From Cellulophaga sp. L1A9 (GTDB taxonomy: Bacteria > Bacteroidota > Bacteroidia > Flavobacteriales > Flavobacteriaceae), in the NCBI RefSeq assembly GCF_009797025.1, contig NZ_CP047027.1, positions 4,154,001-4,218,000 on the forward strand: a stretch of DNA of 64,000 bases, given 5' to 3'. The notes under the pieces are model-generated. The model made no database searches, had not been told where the DNA came from, and saw nothing but the letters and a program-made list of their open reading frames with translations. Positions 10,084-22,925 of the stretch are shown here, piece by piece (position 1 is the first letter of the stretch; the number at the start of each line of letters is the position of its first letter). The position numbers and the translations under genes were made by a program.

Positions 10084-11352
10084 TTATTCCTTTTCCATTT
10101 GAGAACTAATAAAAGGTATCCTAGGCGCTAAAAAATAGCCTGTTAAACTTGCAAATAATATCGGAATAAAATGTCCAAATCCGGTCAAAGTCGCAAGTAA
10201 AATGGTTGTGCTCATTGGAGTTCGTGTTACACAGGAATTTATTGCAGCCATACAACTAACTATTGCTAAGGATAGGTTTATTGATGGAAATATTTTATGA
10301 ATGATAAGTCCTAAGCTTGCTCCTACAAAAAAAAGTGGAATAATAAATCCGCCTCGCCAACCTGATGTTACCGTTATTGAAATGGCTAGAATTTTACAAA
10401 TTAAAATAGCAAACAATAAGGTCAACGAAAAATCACCCAATAGTAATTCGTTTATTTCATGGTGCCCAAAGTATCGGGTGAGTGGAAAGTAAAAAGCTAT
10501 TACACCAAGTAAAATACCACCAATAAGAGTTTTAATGTAAATTGGGAGGTGTAGTTTGTCAAAGATAAATTTGAAAAATTTTATACAAAAAATAAACCCC
10601 CAACCAAAAGCAGCTCCAATAATAGCAAAAGCAACAGCATACCCAAAATCAAAAATTCCTGAATATTTATATGCAGATAAATCCCACGTTGGCCCAAGGC
10701 CTAAATGAATGATTATTGCAAAAACCAAATAGCTAAAACAACTAGCGACAAAAGCGGGTATTATCGCTTTGTAGTATTCCACTGCATGCTTATGATGTAG
10801 AATTTCTAAAGAAAATAAACTTCCACCTAAAGGAGCGCCGAATAAAGCCGTAAAACCTGAAGCCATGCCCGCAATACTTAAGGACCTTAATTCTTCACCT
10901 TTAAGTCTAAACATTTTACCAATCCATGTACCAGTAGAACCCGTTATTTGTACTAATGGAGCTTCTGGTCCAAGACTACCTCCTGAGGCGATACACAAAA
11001 CAGAGGATAGTATCATCGAGAGATTGTTTTTTGGGTCAAGTTTTCCCTTATTAAAACGGATGTTATTTACAATTAAATTTATTTCACCTGGATCTCCAAT
11101 AAAGTGTATAATTAAACCAGCTAATAGTCCGCAAGTTGCCATCAGGGGAATGACGAGCCAACCATCAAAAAATGCTAGTTGATGTGTTAAGAATTCAAGT
11201 CCAATCCAATATATTCCAGCTATAATACCACCTATCAAACCTAGAAAAGCCCATAGAACGAAAGACCTGCTAAAAACAAAAGGATTAAATTTTACAGGTT
11301 GATCTAAAATATTTAAATAACTAACTAATTTTCTTCTTCGCTTTAATTGCAC
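10084..11352 (-). CDS. ClC-family chloride channel/transporter protein
   Basis: A 422-residue polytopic membrane protein with ClC hallmarks: the filter-helix sequence GGSLGPEAPLVQI near residues 123-135, APLGGSLFSLEIL, and the C-terminal GWRGGFIIPLFF segment. The position of the gating glutamate (G-x-E-G-P in E. coli ClcA) is Leu here, and the proton-glutamate position following SLE is Ile, so it should not be assumed to be a Cl-/H+ antiporter. There are no CBS domains. It lies between two catalase genes but is not in an operon with either. Confidence 0.85.
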   Translation of the reverse strand: MQLKRRRKLVSYLNILDQPVKFNPFVFSRSFVLWAFLGLIGGIIAGIYWIGLEFLTHQLAFFDGWLVIPLMATCGLLAGLIIHFIGDPGEINLIVNNIRFNKGKLDPKNNLSMILSSVLCIASGGSLGPEAPLVQITGSTGTWIGKMFRLKGEELRSLSIAGMASGFTALFGAPLGGSLFSLEILHHKHAVEYYKAIIPAFVASCFSYLVFAIIIHLGLGPTWDLSAYKYSGIFDFGYAVAFAIIGAAFGWGFIFCIKFFKFIFDKLHLPIYIKTLIGGILLGVIAFYFPLTRYFGHHEINELLLGDFSLTLLFAILICKILAISITVTSGWRGGFIIPLFFVGASLGLIIHKIFPSINLSLAIVSCMAAINSCVTRTPMSTTILLATLTGFGHFIPILFASLTGYFLAPRIPFISSQMEKE

Positions 11353-11796
11353 TTTTTATTGTCTATTTTAATAGCTTTTTTGAAGCACAAAAATACTAAA
11401 TAAAAGAAGGAACACGATAACTTTATAAGAGGAGTTTTGCCTAAGAAAAAGGGCGTAGAATAAATGTTTTTCTGTTTTTTAATGGTTGTTTTAGAATGCG
11501 TGATTTGTATTTAAAACTTAGGTAAAGATGATGGGTTTTCTATAAATCAAATTAATCATAAAAAGAAAATAGAAACATCACCGTATAGGGTTTTAAAAAA
11601 CGCAAATGTTTTCAATAGAGATTTCATCAAACACAATTTAATAGCTGTTTTTTTGATTAAAAAGGTAGGAGTATAGCTTTTTTTAGGAGAAGAGATTAAA
11701 ACACTTTTCCTTTTCCGAGAAAAGTTAATACATAAAATAGCGGCTTCGATATAAAATCGAGGCCGCTATTATTTTAAATACTATTGCGTTGCTGTT
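11353..11796. other. intergenic region between ClC and katG genes
   Basis: A stretch around 11523-11675 is open for about 45 codons on the plus strand but lacks a start codon, so it may be a decayed fragment. The katG terminator lies at 11735-11770. Nothing else is recognised. Confidence 0.4.
11735..11770 (-). terminator. rho-independent terminator of katG
   Basis: A stem with arms 11735-11750 and 11756-11770 (AATAGCGGC core) and a T-rich tail on the minus strand, 26 bp after the katG stop. Confidence 0.8.
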
Positions 11797-14656
<2,860 letters not shown>

Positions 14657-14980
14657 ATGGTCACATTTAAAAAAAGCACAACGCAAAAAATATATTGGAT
14701 ATTATTGATTTTATCAGTAATTGTAGGCTTTGTTTTTTACGGAGCTTTGAAAGAACAGTTTAGTTTACAATTCCTTGTTTTTTTATCAGGAGTTCCTTTC
14801 TTCTTGTTTGTAACAGGATTTTTTGGCTTACTATGGCCAAAAATTAAACCTGCTGGAGATGAAGTATATATAAGTCATGCTTTATTGATAGGGCTGATTT
14901 TTATTGTATTGTTTTTTATCCATGTTTGGATAATCTTACCTTTAATTTGTCCAGATTTTGGTGCGTGCTTAGATGTCTAA
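14657..14980 (+). CDS. hypothetical three-helix membrane protein
   Basis: A 107-residue protein with a short basic N-terminus and three predicted membrane helices (about residues 12-30, 37-57 and 73-96), ending in a short Cys-containing tail. The family is not recognised. It is single, divergent from katG, and preceded by the inverted repeat at 14576-14603. Confidence 0.6.
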   Translation: MVTFKKSTTQKIYWILLILSVIVGFVFYGALKEQFSLQFLVFLSGVPFFLFVTGFFGLLWPKIKPAGDEVYISHALLIGLIFIVLFFIHVWIILPLICPDFGACLDV

Positions 14981-15198
14981 TTTCAATTGAAAGAGAAGTG
15001 GCTATGGGAATAGGAATACATACGCTTAGAATCTGACTTTAGGTTTATATTGAAAGCTTTTGTTAGCCTTTTCAGTGTCGCGTTTTGTTTATTTTTCTTG
15101 CTTCTAGTACAGTTCCAAGGCCTTACTTAATAGTTAAATGCAGTACATATAGATGAGCAAACCTTATAGTATTGATCACTGTTATGGCAATTCATTTA

Positions 15199-15942
15199 TT
15201 ATTTACAATCGCTATCTAATAGTTCTCTTGCTTGTAAAATAGTGACAATTTCATAAGTACTATCATACTCTGCAGCAAAGCCATCTAGTGCTTTTCCATG
15301 ATCCATTATTTCAATTTCTACAAAAATTGGCCAATATGGCTTTTTCTCTTTTGTCAATTTGTGATATAAATTACTTAATTCCGTGTCGCCCAGAATCCAA
15401 AAATCAGCATCACTTTCACAAGGGTAAAAACTTTGCTCTTCGTGTCCCAATATTAATCTGCCCTTTACTATTTTAGTGGCATTTATGTCTATTATAGGAG
15501 GGTTTTCATTTAGAATTTCTTCTTTACTTTTGGTACTTTTTTTATACTGAAAAAGCACTTCACCTTTTTTCAATGACATTTCACTTTCATTCAATTCCTG
15601 TATATCGTAAACGTCGGCACCCACAATGGAACTTCCATTTTCAATATTTAGAGTTGTCAAATAAAGCTGATTAGTTTTTACATACCATTTTTTATAGCCT
15701 ATTATTTCTTGAGGGTAAGATGTAAGGGTACTGTCAGCATTTAAACTAAAATGCAACCCAGATTTAGATTCATCCTTCCAAGCTCCGAGCAAAAATTCTG
15801 TGTCATTGGTGGATATTTGCGCTATACTATTATCACTAGTAGGATGTTCTGCAGTATTTTTAGGATTGTTTCTGCAAGAAATTAAAATAAATGCAACTCC
15901 TAATAGAGCCAACGATAATGTAATTGTTTTTCTAAAATTCAT
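15199..15942 (-). CDS. predicted lipoprotein, function unknown
   Basis: 247 residues with a lipoprotein signal peptide: basic start, hydrophobic core and lipobox LISC with Cys23, so probably anchored in a periplasm-facing membrane. The middle part (about residues 45-130) has short beta-rich segments reminiscent of lipocalin-like stress proteins, but this is weak. The C-terminal part is unrecognised. It is monocistronic. Confidence 0.65.
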   Translation of the reverse strand: MNFRKTITLSLALLGVAFILISCRNNPKNTAEHPTSDNSIAQISTNDTEFLLGAWKDESKSGLHFSLNADSTLTSYPQEIIGYKKWYVKTNQLYLTTLNIENGSSIVGADVYDIQELNESEMSLKKGEVLFQYKKSTKSKEEILNENPPIIDINATKIVKGRLILGHEEQSFYPCESDADFWILGDTELSNLYHKLTKEKKPYWPIFVEIEIMDHGKALDGFAAEYDSTYEIVTILQARELLDSDCK

Positions 15943-16098
15943 TATGATCTTATTTAAACTTAAGCATTTTATACTAACGTGCTTACAAGAGTTTGTATTA
16001 AAGGACTTGGTTTAAGTGCTATAATTTAACAAACGCAAAAATAATTAAAGATAGATAAGACCCTAGTTTAATACTAGTAATTATGGTATTACTCCCTA

Positions 16099-16857
16099 TT
16101 AATTTATATAGCGATCTACCCAATTCGCAATCATTTTTCCAACATAAATGGAGTCGCTCTTATTAGATAACATGTGTGAAGCTCCATCTAAAGAAATAAA
16201 ACTTTTAGGGTGCCATGCAAATTTATAAATTTGAGCTGCATTTTTTATGCTCACAGTGGTGTCTTGTGGGGAGTGAAAAACTAACAAGGGTAGTTTTAAG
16301 TTTTTCAACGTTTCTTCCATGTTTTGCTTATTAATATCATTTAGAAACTGTTTTTGAATTTTAAATGCTCTTCCTCCAATAGCTATAACAGCTTCTCCTT
16401 TTTCATTAATTTCATCAATTCCTGATTTAAGTAATTTAGAAACATGTTTAGGGTTTGATGGTGCTGCTATCGTTGAAACTGCTTTTACACTTGAAATATG
16501 TTGAGCGGCAAAAATGACGGCTGCACCTCCCAGGGAATGTCCAATTAAAAGCTTTGGTGCTGAATAATTGGTTTCTAAAAAATCAGCAGCTGAAATTAAA
16601 TCGTTTACATTAGAAGAGAAATTCGTGTTTTCAAAATCACCTTCGCTTTCTCCCAAACCTGTAAAATCAAAACTTAATACTGCAATGCCGCTTTTATTTA
16701 GTTTTCGGATAATATTTCTAATGGCAGTCAGATTTTTATTGCAGGTAAAGCAGTGCGCAAACACGGCATAACTTTTTGGTTCATCTACTGGAAATTCAAT
16801 TCTAGCCGATAGTTCTTGTCCGAGGTTGTTTTTGAAGGTTATTCTTTTGTTATTCAT
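16099..16857 (-). CDS. alpha/beta hydrolase
   Basis: A 252-residue cytosolic alpha/beta-hydrolase. The nucleophile elbow is LIGHSLGGA (Ser in G-H-S-L-G near residue 109), the acid is in HSPQDTTV, and the catalytic His is in DGASHML near the C-terminus. The AHCFTCNKN segment near residue 34 provides the oxyanion region and is typical of the YhfT/OsmC-associated hydrolase group, but no OsmC domain is fused here. The substrate is unknown and no operon partner is present. Confidence 0.8.
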   Translation of the reverse strand: MNNKRITFKNNLGQELSARIEFPVDEPKSYAVFAHCFTCNKNLTAIRNIIRKLNKSGIAVLSFDFTGLGESEGDFENTNFSSNVNDLISAADFLETNYSAPKLLIGHSLGGAAVIFAAQHISSVKAVSTIAAPSNPKHVSKLLKSGIDEINEKGEAVIAIGGRAFKIQKQFLNDINKQNMEETLKNLKLPLLVFHSPQDTTVSIKNAAQIYKFAWHPKSFISLDGASHMLSNKSDSIYVGKMIANWVDRYIN

Positions 16858-17369
16858 GTTGTTTTAGAATTTTAAAGGAAACTAACTTATTTGTTGGTCG
16901 TATCTCCCTGAATAAACAAACAAAAAGATAAAGGACGAAAAATAGCACCTATTTAAAAGTTACAAATAGGAGCTCAAAAGTTGCTGTACTTGTCAGCGTA
17001 TCTGTTTGCAAATAAACTCATCTTATTAACTATTTTGAGCGCAATGTTTTACCACAAATCATCTTTTGTCTATCAAATTAAGTAGGAGTAGGGAGGAGGC
17101 AAGGAAGCGGTTTCGGTTTAGTCTTCCTGGGGTTGTTATCAATATTTCCAGAGGAAATAATAATAATTAGTTAAACAAATCCTATTCAATTTTTTGATGA
17201 CCATCTACAGAGATAATTTAGCCTATAGCTGCTTCATAAAGGTCGAAAAAACTATAGGATTTATTATTAAATTTTACAGCAAACGTTTTTATCTATTTCG
17301 TTTTGTGATGTGCCATGTACTTGAATGTAACTCATTGTTCCTCCATTCCTTAAGGGAACCTTAAGCTTA
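16858..17369. other. intergenic region, no gene seen
   Basis: About 510 bp without a credible ORF or RNA. It presumably contains the promoter of the minus-strand hydrolase near 16860-16950. Confidence 0.4.
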
Positions 17370-17804
17370 TTAAAAACTACTTTCTTCTGCCATTTTTACC
17401 ACACCAACAGTTAGGATTAAATTAGCGAAGCGACGCTGTTCTCCTGTTTGAATTATTAAGGTGGTAGCAGGTTCTCTAATTTTGTCGTAGAAAGCCCAAC
17501 GTTCCATCTCATCCCATGTTACTTCTCCAAGTAATTTTTTATAGGCATCATGTATTTCTGCGTTTGCTTCTGCCGGTTTTTCCATGACGATTGCACCTTG
17601 AACAGGACAGACTTCTAGTATGCCTTCAAGCACTGTGAGCGCATCTAATAATCCTGGACGAAAATTAAGATGTACAGTCGTTGAGTTGGGACCTGTCATA
17701 GCACCGACTGGTAAATTACCATCTGCAATAACAACTTGTGCAAAATGGCCTGAACGCGCAAGGGCTTCCATAATGGTAGGGTGAATTACTGGAGTCTTTA
17801 GCAT
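17370..17804 (-). CDS. RbsD/FucU family protein (sugar mutarotase-like)
   Basis: A 144-residue protein matching the RbsD/FucU fold throughout: HPTIMEALARSGHFAQVVIADGN at the N-terminus with the conserved His, a central KLLG/WDEMERWAFYDKIR stretch, and a C-terminal TGEQRRFANLILTVGVV. Family members interconvert pyranose/furanose forms or anomers of ribose and fucose. It lies about 125 bp downstream of an SDR gene on the same strand, and the pair could serve fucose-type sugar catabolism. That link is inference. Confidence 0.85.
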   Translation of the reverse strand: MLKTPVIHPTIMEALARSGHFAQVVIADGNLPVGAMTGPNSTTVHLNFRPGLLDALTVLEGILEVCPVQGAIVMEKPAEANAEIHDAYKKLLGEVTWDEMERWAFYDKIREPATTLIIQTGEQRRFANLILTVGVVKMAEESSF

Positions 17805-17929
17805 AAATTTATCTTTATAAAATATAGAAACATGAAATACAAGGAACTAAATTGCGCCCCTGTATTTCATGTTTTTAAACAATTAATAGCTTGTTTTTTA
17901 GCGTTCAATCAGAAATAATTTAGGAGGAA

Positions 17930-18700
17930 CTACATGTTGTAGACACCACCATTAATATCTAGTGTAGCACCCGTAATAAAACCATCGTATTCAGACGCTA
18001 AATATAAAACTGCTCGCGCTACATCATCTGCATTACCAGCACGTTGGATTGGAATTCCGGCTGTTGTTGCCGCTGCTGATTCTTTTGTCGTATGCGTATT
18101 ATGAAATGAAGTACCTAGGATTAGTCCAGGAGACACAGCATTTACTCGAGTCCCTTGAGGTCCTAATTCTGCAGATAATGCTCTTGTAAAAGTTAAGATA
18201 GCACCTTTGCTAGTAGAATAAGCAAGTGATCCTGGATGACCACCTTTACGCCCAGCTAGTGATGCCAAATTAACAATACTACTATTTTCATTTTTAGCTA
18301 GATAAGGAGCTGCGGCTTTGGTTACAAACATCATTGAAGTTAGATTGATGTCCATTACCTTATGCCAGAATTCTGCTTCCATTTCGCTCAGCATCCTACG
18401 TGCAACCAGTGAACCTGCGTTGTTGATAAGGATATCCAACCCACCAAAAGCTTCAATTGTTTTTTTAACCATTGCATCGGCATCAGCTTCCTTTGTTAAG
18501 TCACCAGATATAGCAATCGCTTTTTGTCCTTTACCAGTTGCGTATGCTACCAATTCATTTGCAGTATCTGCACTAGAAAAATAGTGGATAGCAACATTAG
18601 CTCCACTGTCAATAAAATGTTTAGTGATTGATTCTCCAATTCCTTGAGCACCAGCGGTTACAAGAACGTTTTTCCCTGTTAATTTAGTATTGTCTTTCAT
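17930..18700 (-). CDS. SDR family oxidoreductase
   Basis: A 256-residue classical short-chain dehydrogenase. The cofactor motif VTAGAQGIGES lies near residue 14, NNAG near 93, the catalytic Ser in NLASLAG, YSTSKGA with Tyr and Lys near 160-164, and the C-terminus ends GATLDINGGVYNM. TAGAQGIG replaces the usual TGGxxGIG but keeps the spacing of the glycine motif. The substrate is unknown. The RbsD/FucU-like gene follows in the same direction, suggesting a sugar or polyol substrate. Confidence 0.85.
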   Translation of the reverse strand: MKDNTKLTGKNVLVTAGAQGIGESITKHFIDSGANVAIHYFSSADTANELVAYATGKGQKAIAISGDLTKEADADAMVKKTIEAFGGLDILINNAGSLVARRMLSEMEAEFWHKVMDINLTSMMFVTKAAAPYLAKNENSSIVNLASLAGRKGGHPGSLAYSTSKGAILTFTRALSAELGPQGTRVNAVSPGLILGTSFHNTHTTKESAAATTAGIPIQRAGNADDVARAVLYLASEYDGFITGATLDINGGVYNM

Positions 18701-19109
18701 ATTTTTTATGCTATCAATAACGTAGCTAATCTTTAGCTATTAGAATTATTACCTCGTCTACTTTTAATTTCAATTCGTTCATACATTTAAAGAAACTATT
18801 GCAACAAAATTTTCCAAAAATATAAACTCGATTTTTAAATCTTCAATGTTTATTTTATTGCAATTTTTTTGTTTAATGTTAGTAGGCATTAAATATATGG
18901 CAAGTAGGGCAGAAAACAAATAATTATGTTTGTTTCTACTTGAGCACATCACAAAAAAAGTTTTTACTTTCCTTCTGTGCAGGGCTTTGATTTCCTTTTT
19001 TATCAGCGCCAAACCTTAGTTTTTTTTATCCATTTGAAAATGGTGAATACTGCGGTTTCCTTCTATTTCTTTGGATACAGTTTTTGTTGTAAAAAATAGC
19101 GATGATTGT
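18701..19109. other. intergenic region, no supported gene
   Basis: An open frame on the minus strand at 18779-19012 has low-complexity composition and no recognisable motif, and I do not accept it. The region probably carries the upstream signals of the SDR gene at 18700. Confidence 0.4.
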
Positions 19110-19439
19110 TTACTGATTTTTTATGTAAAACGTTTTGTACTCCTCTTCAAATTTATTTATCATGTTTGGTGGCAATGGTGGTGGCGGAATTTTAGTAAAA
19201 TAACCCAAGAAAATTCTAAGTTCAATAGTGTCATTTACTTCTACTTTTATTTTGTCAAAAGAGCGTGTTATTTTTAGCAATAAATCCTTAAGTTGCTTTC
19301 CATTTTTACTACTATCAATTGTTACTTGTACAAAAGCTTTTTTTGATGATTCAGAATAATTAGGAACTTTTCCATTGTTGAGATAATGTCTGTTTAAAAT
19401 GTGTTTTAACTCATCGATTGAATATCCCTCGTCAATCAT
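19110..19439 (-). CDS. hypothetical protein, 109 aa
   Basis: A small protein with no recognised family, mixed alpha/beta and no signal peptide. A proline run (about residues 84-90, IPPPPLPP) precedes a charged C-terminal helix. The frame stays open for at least 15 codons upstream of the chosen ATG without a better start, so the gene could be a truncated remnant of a longer one. No partner genes suggest a function. Confidence 0.4.
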   Translation of the reverse strand: MIDEGYSIDELKHILNRHYLNNGKVPNYSESSKKAFVQVTIDSSKNGKQLKDLLLKITRSFDKIKVEVNDTIELRIFLGYFTKIPPPPLPPNMINKFEEEYKTFYIKNQ

Positions 19440-19906
19440 TATGGAATCAGTTTTTTTAATATAATTATAGATCTTAAAACTTATAACAATGAATTCCTAG
19501 ACCTAATGATCTTTGGAATTTTTGTTATATGCCCAAATTTCAACGTTCTGTATGATGAACTAAGTTAAACATATGGTAATTAAGACAGAAAATGAGAAAT
19601 CATTATAGGCCTAGTCCCCTTCTAAATAAACACAGACCTCAGCTTTCAAGCCATAAGTTTAGATCATGCTTATGTTTTAATGGGTTCTGTTTATTTACGC
19701 TATGCTTCAAGTTCCTTTGATTCTTTTTAGGGCTGTACTCTAATTATTAGCGAGGGTAACACTGAAAATGTGTGTTAAAAGAAACAACACACAGATACTC
19801 CAAATAGAGCGCTGTGTGTTGTTTTATAAAACTACAGATCTGTTCCGTGAAAATACAGTCTGTTCATCGTGTTTAAAGTAATTAGAAGTGGAGAACTGAT
19901 TTCTTC
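19440..19906. other. intergenic region with SDR terminator
   Basis: The only structure seen is the hairpin at 19782-19824, which serves the minus-strand SDR gene. No ORF is supported. Confidence 0.4.
19782..19824 (-). terminator. rho-independent terminator, minus strand
   Basis: Perfect 13-bp arms AAACAACACACAG (19782-19794) and CTGTGTGTTGTTT (19812-19824) with a 17-base loop. The minus-strand reading has a T-rich tail, 83 bp after the SDR stop. Confidence 0.75.
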
Positions 19907-20626
19907 TTAAGGATTTGTAGACCATAAAGCTGCGCTTTTAAGCATGGCTCTTCTTGGTAATTTTAATCCTGCAACCACTAATTCTGCAAAATCTTCTGGT
20001 TGTAGCACACTGTCCTCAGAATCTTTATCTGCAATACCCAATTCTATAGTCATATCAGAGGCTATAGTACTAGGAGTTAGTGTGCAAACTCTAATGTTAT
20101 TTTTACGGACTTCTTTCATTAATGATTCTGACATACCTATAACGGCAAATTTAGAAGCAGAATAAGCAGATACATTTGCATTTCCATTAAGGCCCGCAGT
20201 AGAAGAAATATTGATAATATCGCCTTCGTTTTTTTCTAATAAGTGCGGTAATACTTCTTTAGTTACATAATACATCCCCATAACGTTGGTTTGGATGATG
20301 TTACTCCATACCGCTACATCCATATCATTAAAAGATCCAAAAGAAGCAATACCGGCGTTGTTCACCAAAATATCAACAGTTCCTAATTCTTCAATAATAC
20401 TTTTAATACTCTTTTTAACCTCCTCATAATTACCGACATCAAAGACAGCGTAAATAGCATTAACTCCTAGTGCCTTTAATTCAGAAACCGTTTCTTTTAA
20501 TACCTTTTCATTTCTTCCTGTGATAGCTACATCGATACCTTCCTTTGCAAAAGCTAATGCTGTTGCTTTTCCTAAACCTCTACCGCCACCTGTGATAATG
20601 GCTTTCTTATTTTTTAAATCGTTCAT
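19907..20626 (-). CDS. SDR family oxidoreductase, 3-ketoacyl-ACP-reductase (FabG)-like
   Basis: A 239-residue classical SDR. TGGGRGLGKA lies at residues 12-21, NNAGIASFG near 90, the catalytic Ser in NISSTAGLNG and YSASKFAV with Tyr and Lys near 155-159. This is the most FabG-like of the SDRs here, but isolated chromosomal copies like this usually act on other carbonyls, so the fatty-acid role is not claimed. It is monocistronic, with the terminator at 19782-19824. Confidence 0.82.
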   Translation of the reverse strand: MNDLKNKKAIITGGGRGLGKATALAFAKEGIDVAITGRNEKVLKETVSELKALGVNAIYAVFDVGNYEEVKKSIKSIIEELGTVDILVNNAGIASFGSFNDMDVAVWSNIIQTNVMGMYYVTKEVLPHLLEKNEGDIINISSTAGLNGNANVSAYSASKFAVIGMSESLMKEVRKNNIRVCTLTPSTIASDMTIELGIADKDSEDSVLQPEDFAELVVAGLKLPRRAMLKSAALWSTNP

Positions 20627-20794
20627 TTTTTTTTCTATATTAATAATTATATGGATGTTTGAGCATGAAAATTAGAAAATAAATACCCAATAGAAAAATA
20701 AGAAAACAATGAAAAAGAAATATTTTAATTTCTTCTTTTTTATGCGTTTTTAATAGTGCATTTAAAACTAAGGAATTAGCTTAGAAAAAGAATA

Positions 20795-21160
20795 TTACCG
20801 CAAGGCTACATTTTTTGAAATCATAATAGACCATAGTATTCCAGCCCATAGCCAAAGCACTAAAATATACAGGATTCTAAGGACTACTTTTGACGCAATT
20901 TTTTTACTGGCATAATGCCATAGGAGTCCGCCAAAAATAAAACCAACAGCCCAAAGCATACCCACGACAATCATAGCTGGCCATACCCAATCTCCGTTCC
21001 ATTCATTAAGAGTAGGGTAGGACTTAAAAAGAAATGAAACAGGATAATAGAGTCCGGCACCCAAAGCCCCCATACTTAATAGTCCTAAGGCAGCCGTGAC
21101 AAAGAATGCAATGGCAGAAAACTTTGTGGTATAAACTAATGATTTCCAAAAATTGAACAT
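20795..21160 (-). CDS. hypothetical four-helix membrane protein
   Basis: 121 residues with an amphipathic start and about three to four membrane helices (about 14-40, 60-83, and 92-115). It has many Trp, including WNGDWVWP between helices. The family is not recognised. It lies about 70 bp downstream of the agmatinase-family gene on the same strand and may be cotranscribed. Confidence 0.6.
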   Translation of the reverse strand: MFNFWKSLVYTTKFSAIAFFVTAALGLLSMGALGAGLYYPVSFLFKSYPTLNEWNGDWVWPAMIVVGMLWAVGFIFGGLLWHYASKKIASKVVLRILYILVLWLWAGILWSIMISKNVALR

Positions 21161-21232
21161 ACATTGATTTTAGATACGATACTTGCGCTAAAGCCTATTT
21201 GAATACAGATTGTTATGTGTTTAATGAAAAAC

Positions 21233-22016
21233 TTACATCATTTTACCTAAAATTTCTTTCATCATTTTAGCCGCTAAAAAAGCAGTCATTTTTTGAAAAT
21301 CTTTAGGCGGATTGTATTCTACAATATCAGCACCAACGACTTCCGTATCTATACTTTGGATTAGATTGATAACCTGTCTGGAAGTTAAACCACCAGGTTC
21401 ATGATGCGAAACTCCAGGAGCATAAGCAGGATCAAAACCATCCATATCTAAAGAGATGTATAGTGGATTTTTAAATTTAGGAATTTTGCTGAGATCTAAA
21501 TCTTTCATTTGGTGTATTTCTACCTTAAATCTCTCCGCTTGTTCTGCTTGGTGTGGATTTAAAGTTCTAATACCTACTTGTACAAGCTTAACGGCAAAAC
21601 CATTTTCCATAATTCTAGCAAAAGGACAGGCATGAGAATAGCTATCGCCTTCATAATCATTATACAAATCGCAATGTGCATCAATATGAAGAATATCTAA
21701 TTTTGGGTATTTTTCGTGGTGGGCTTTAATTATGGGGAATGTTATGGAATGATCGCCACCTAAGCTTAGAATTTTAGCGCCTGTATCTAAATGTTTGTTT
21801 GTAATTTTTTCAATATCAAAATAGTCTAATATTTCAAAATCGCCCTTGTCTTCAATAGCAGCGTTTTCTATAGATATTAGGTTCTCCGTATACATATTTG
21901 CAGAACCACAATTTAGTACTTCTCGTATGATTGGAGGTGCCAGTCTAGGTCCTTTTTTCATAAGAAGATTTTTCATCAAATTTTATTCCTTGTATAATTA
22001 TCTTATTCATACTCAT
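21233..22016 (-). CDS. agmatinase/arginase-family ureohydrolase, frameshifted near its 5' end
   Basis: The main frame (21233-21979) carries all metal-binding motifs of the ureohydrolase fold: GGDHS, DAHCD and SLDMDGFDP, the last followed by APGVSHHEPGG. They bind a dinuclear Mn centre that hydrolyses agmatine or a related guanidino compound. This frame opens only with TTG and lacks the first strand of the fold. That strand is present one frame over: an ATG at 22016 encodes MSMNKIIIQGIKFDEKSSYE, then meets a stop. The frames join if one A is removed from the six-A run at 21953-21958. Either the gene is broken by a 1-base insertion, or the assembly has a homopolymer error. Confidence 0.82.
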
Positions 22017-22925
22017 CTTTTAAAAACTAGTTTACATTTAGTGTGCTACCATTTGTTTCTGGATGTATACTTAAATGATATGGAACCTCTAGGACCCATA
22101 AAATCGTTAATCTTTAGCGTTTAGTGGTGTTCTTTCAGTACTGTTTAAATTATACTCCACATAGACCATAATAAGGTTAAAAGCTATAAAAAGAACAGGA
22201 TCAAAATTAATTAATGACTCATCCAAATCAAGAATATGTAATATAATAAAAGTTAAGGAATTAATAGTGTCGACAAGCAATTTTAGAACCTTATATAATT
22301 ACAATTATTGTAAAAATCTTTAGCACCTAATTGAAACTTTCCTACGTTGTGTATTTATGGGGTGACTTTCTATAATTGCGTAAGGCTAGTTCCATAGCCC
22401 ACTAATATTTCTTTTTCGTAAGGAATGTCCAGTCTAAATAATCCTAGATAGATCCATTCCCAAACTATATAATTAAGGAACATTGTTTTAGCTATTTTGT
22501 TGCGGATTACCCGTAATGCTGTTTTCGAAAGTTTATTCATGAAATGTAGGCAATGGCAAATGATGGTTTAGGGTGGGCGTATAGCGTTTAAAATACATCA
22601 CTTTCCTTACATGTTGTTTAAGCGTTGCATTTAGGAACCAAAAAATCTCTGAAAGTTTCCTCTCAGAGATTTTTAATTGTTAAGATTCTTTTGAAACTCT
22701 TATTTTAATACCATAATTTATGGTACTAAATGAGCTATTTGAAAATTAATCGAATATGTTTGGAATTTTATCGTACGTAAATTCTGTTGCATTAGAATTT
22801 ACTAAGCCAAACGAACCTCTGCCATACTATACGGTAAAAAACATGGACGCCCCCAAAGTAGCATTGACAAAAGTTTTATAAGATCCTTTTACTAGGTCAT
22901 TATTTATTTTATTAAATAGTTGATC
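22017..22925. other. 0.9-kb gene-poor region
   Basis: It contains a terminator-like hairpin at 22641-22674. A 40-codon plus-strand frame at 22757-22879 (start MFGILSYVNS) has no recognised family and may be a remnant. Nothing else is supported. Confidence 0.4.
22641..22674. terminator. terminator-like hairpin
   Basis: Perfect 12-bp arms AAAAATCTCTGA (22641-22652) and TCAGAGATTTTT (22663-22674) with a ten-base loop. It lies about 250 bp past the beta-glucuronidase stop on the minus strand, with no supported plus-strand gene before it. Confidence 0.6.

Noticed and set aside
11523..11675. Small plus-strand frame downstream of the ClC gene
   Set aside because: It is open for about 45 codons but has no start codon and no family match.
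18779..19012. Open frame of 77 codons on the minus strand
   Set aside because: Its residues are biased by AT-rich sequence and it carries no recognisable domain.
21953..21958. Programmed -1 frameshift signal in the agmatinase-family gene
   Set aside because: The A run is out of phase for the standard slippery heptamer and the repair needs a +1 shift; no stem-loop or Shine-Dalgarno-like stimulator is visible.
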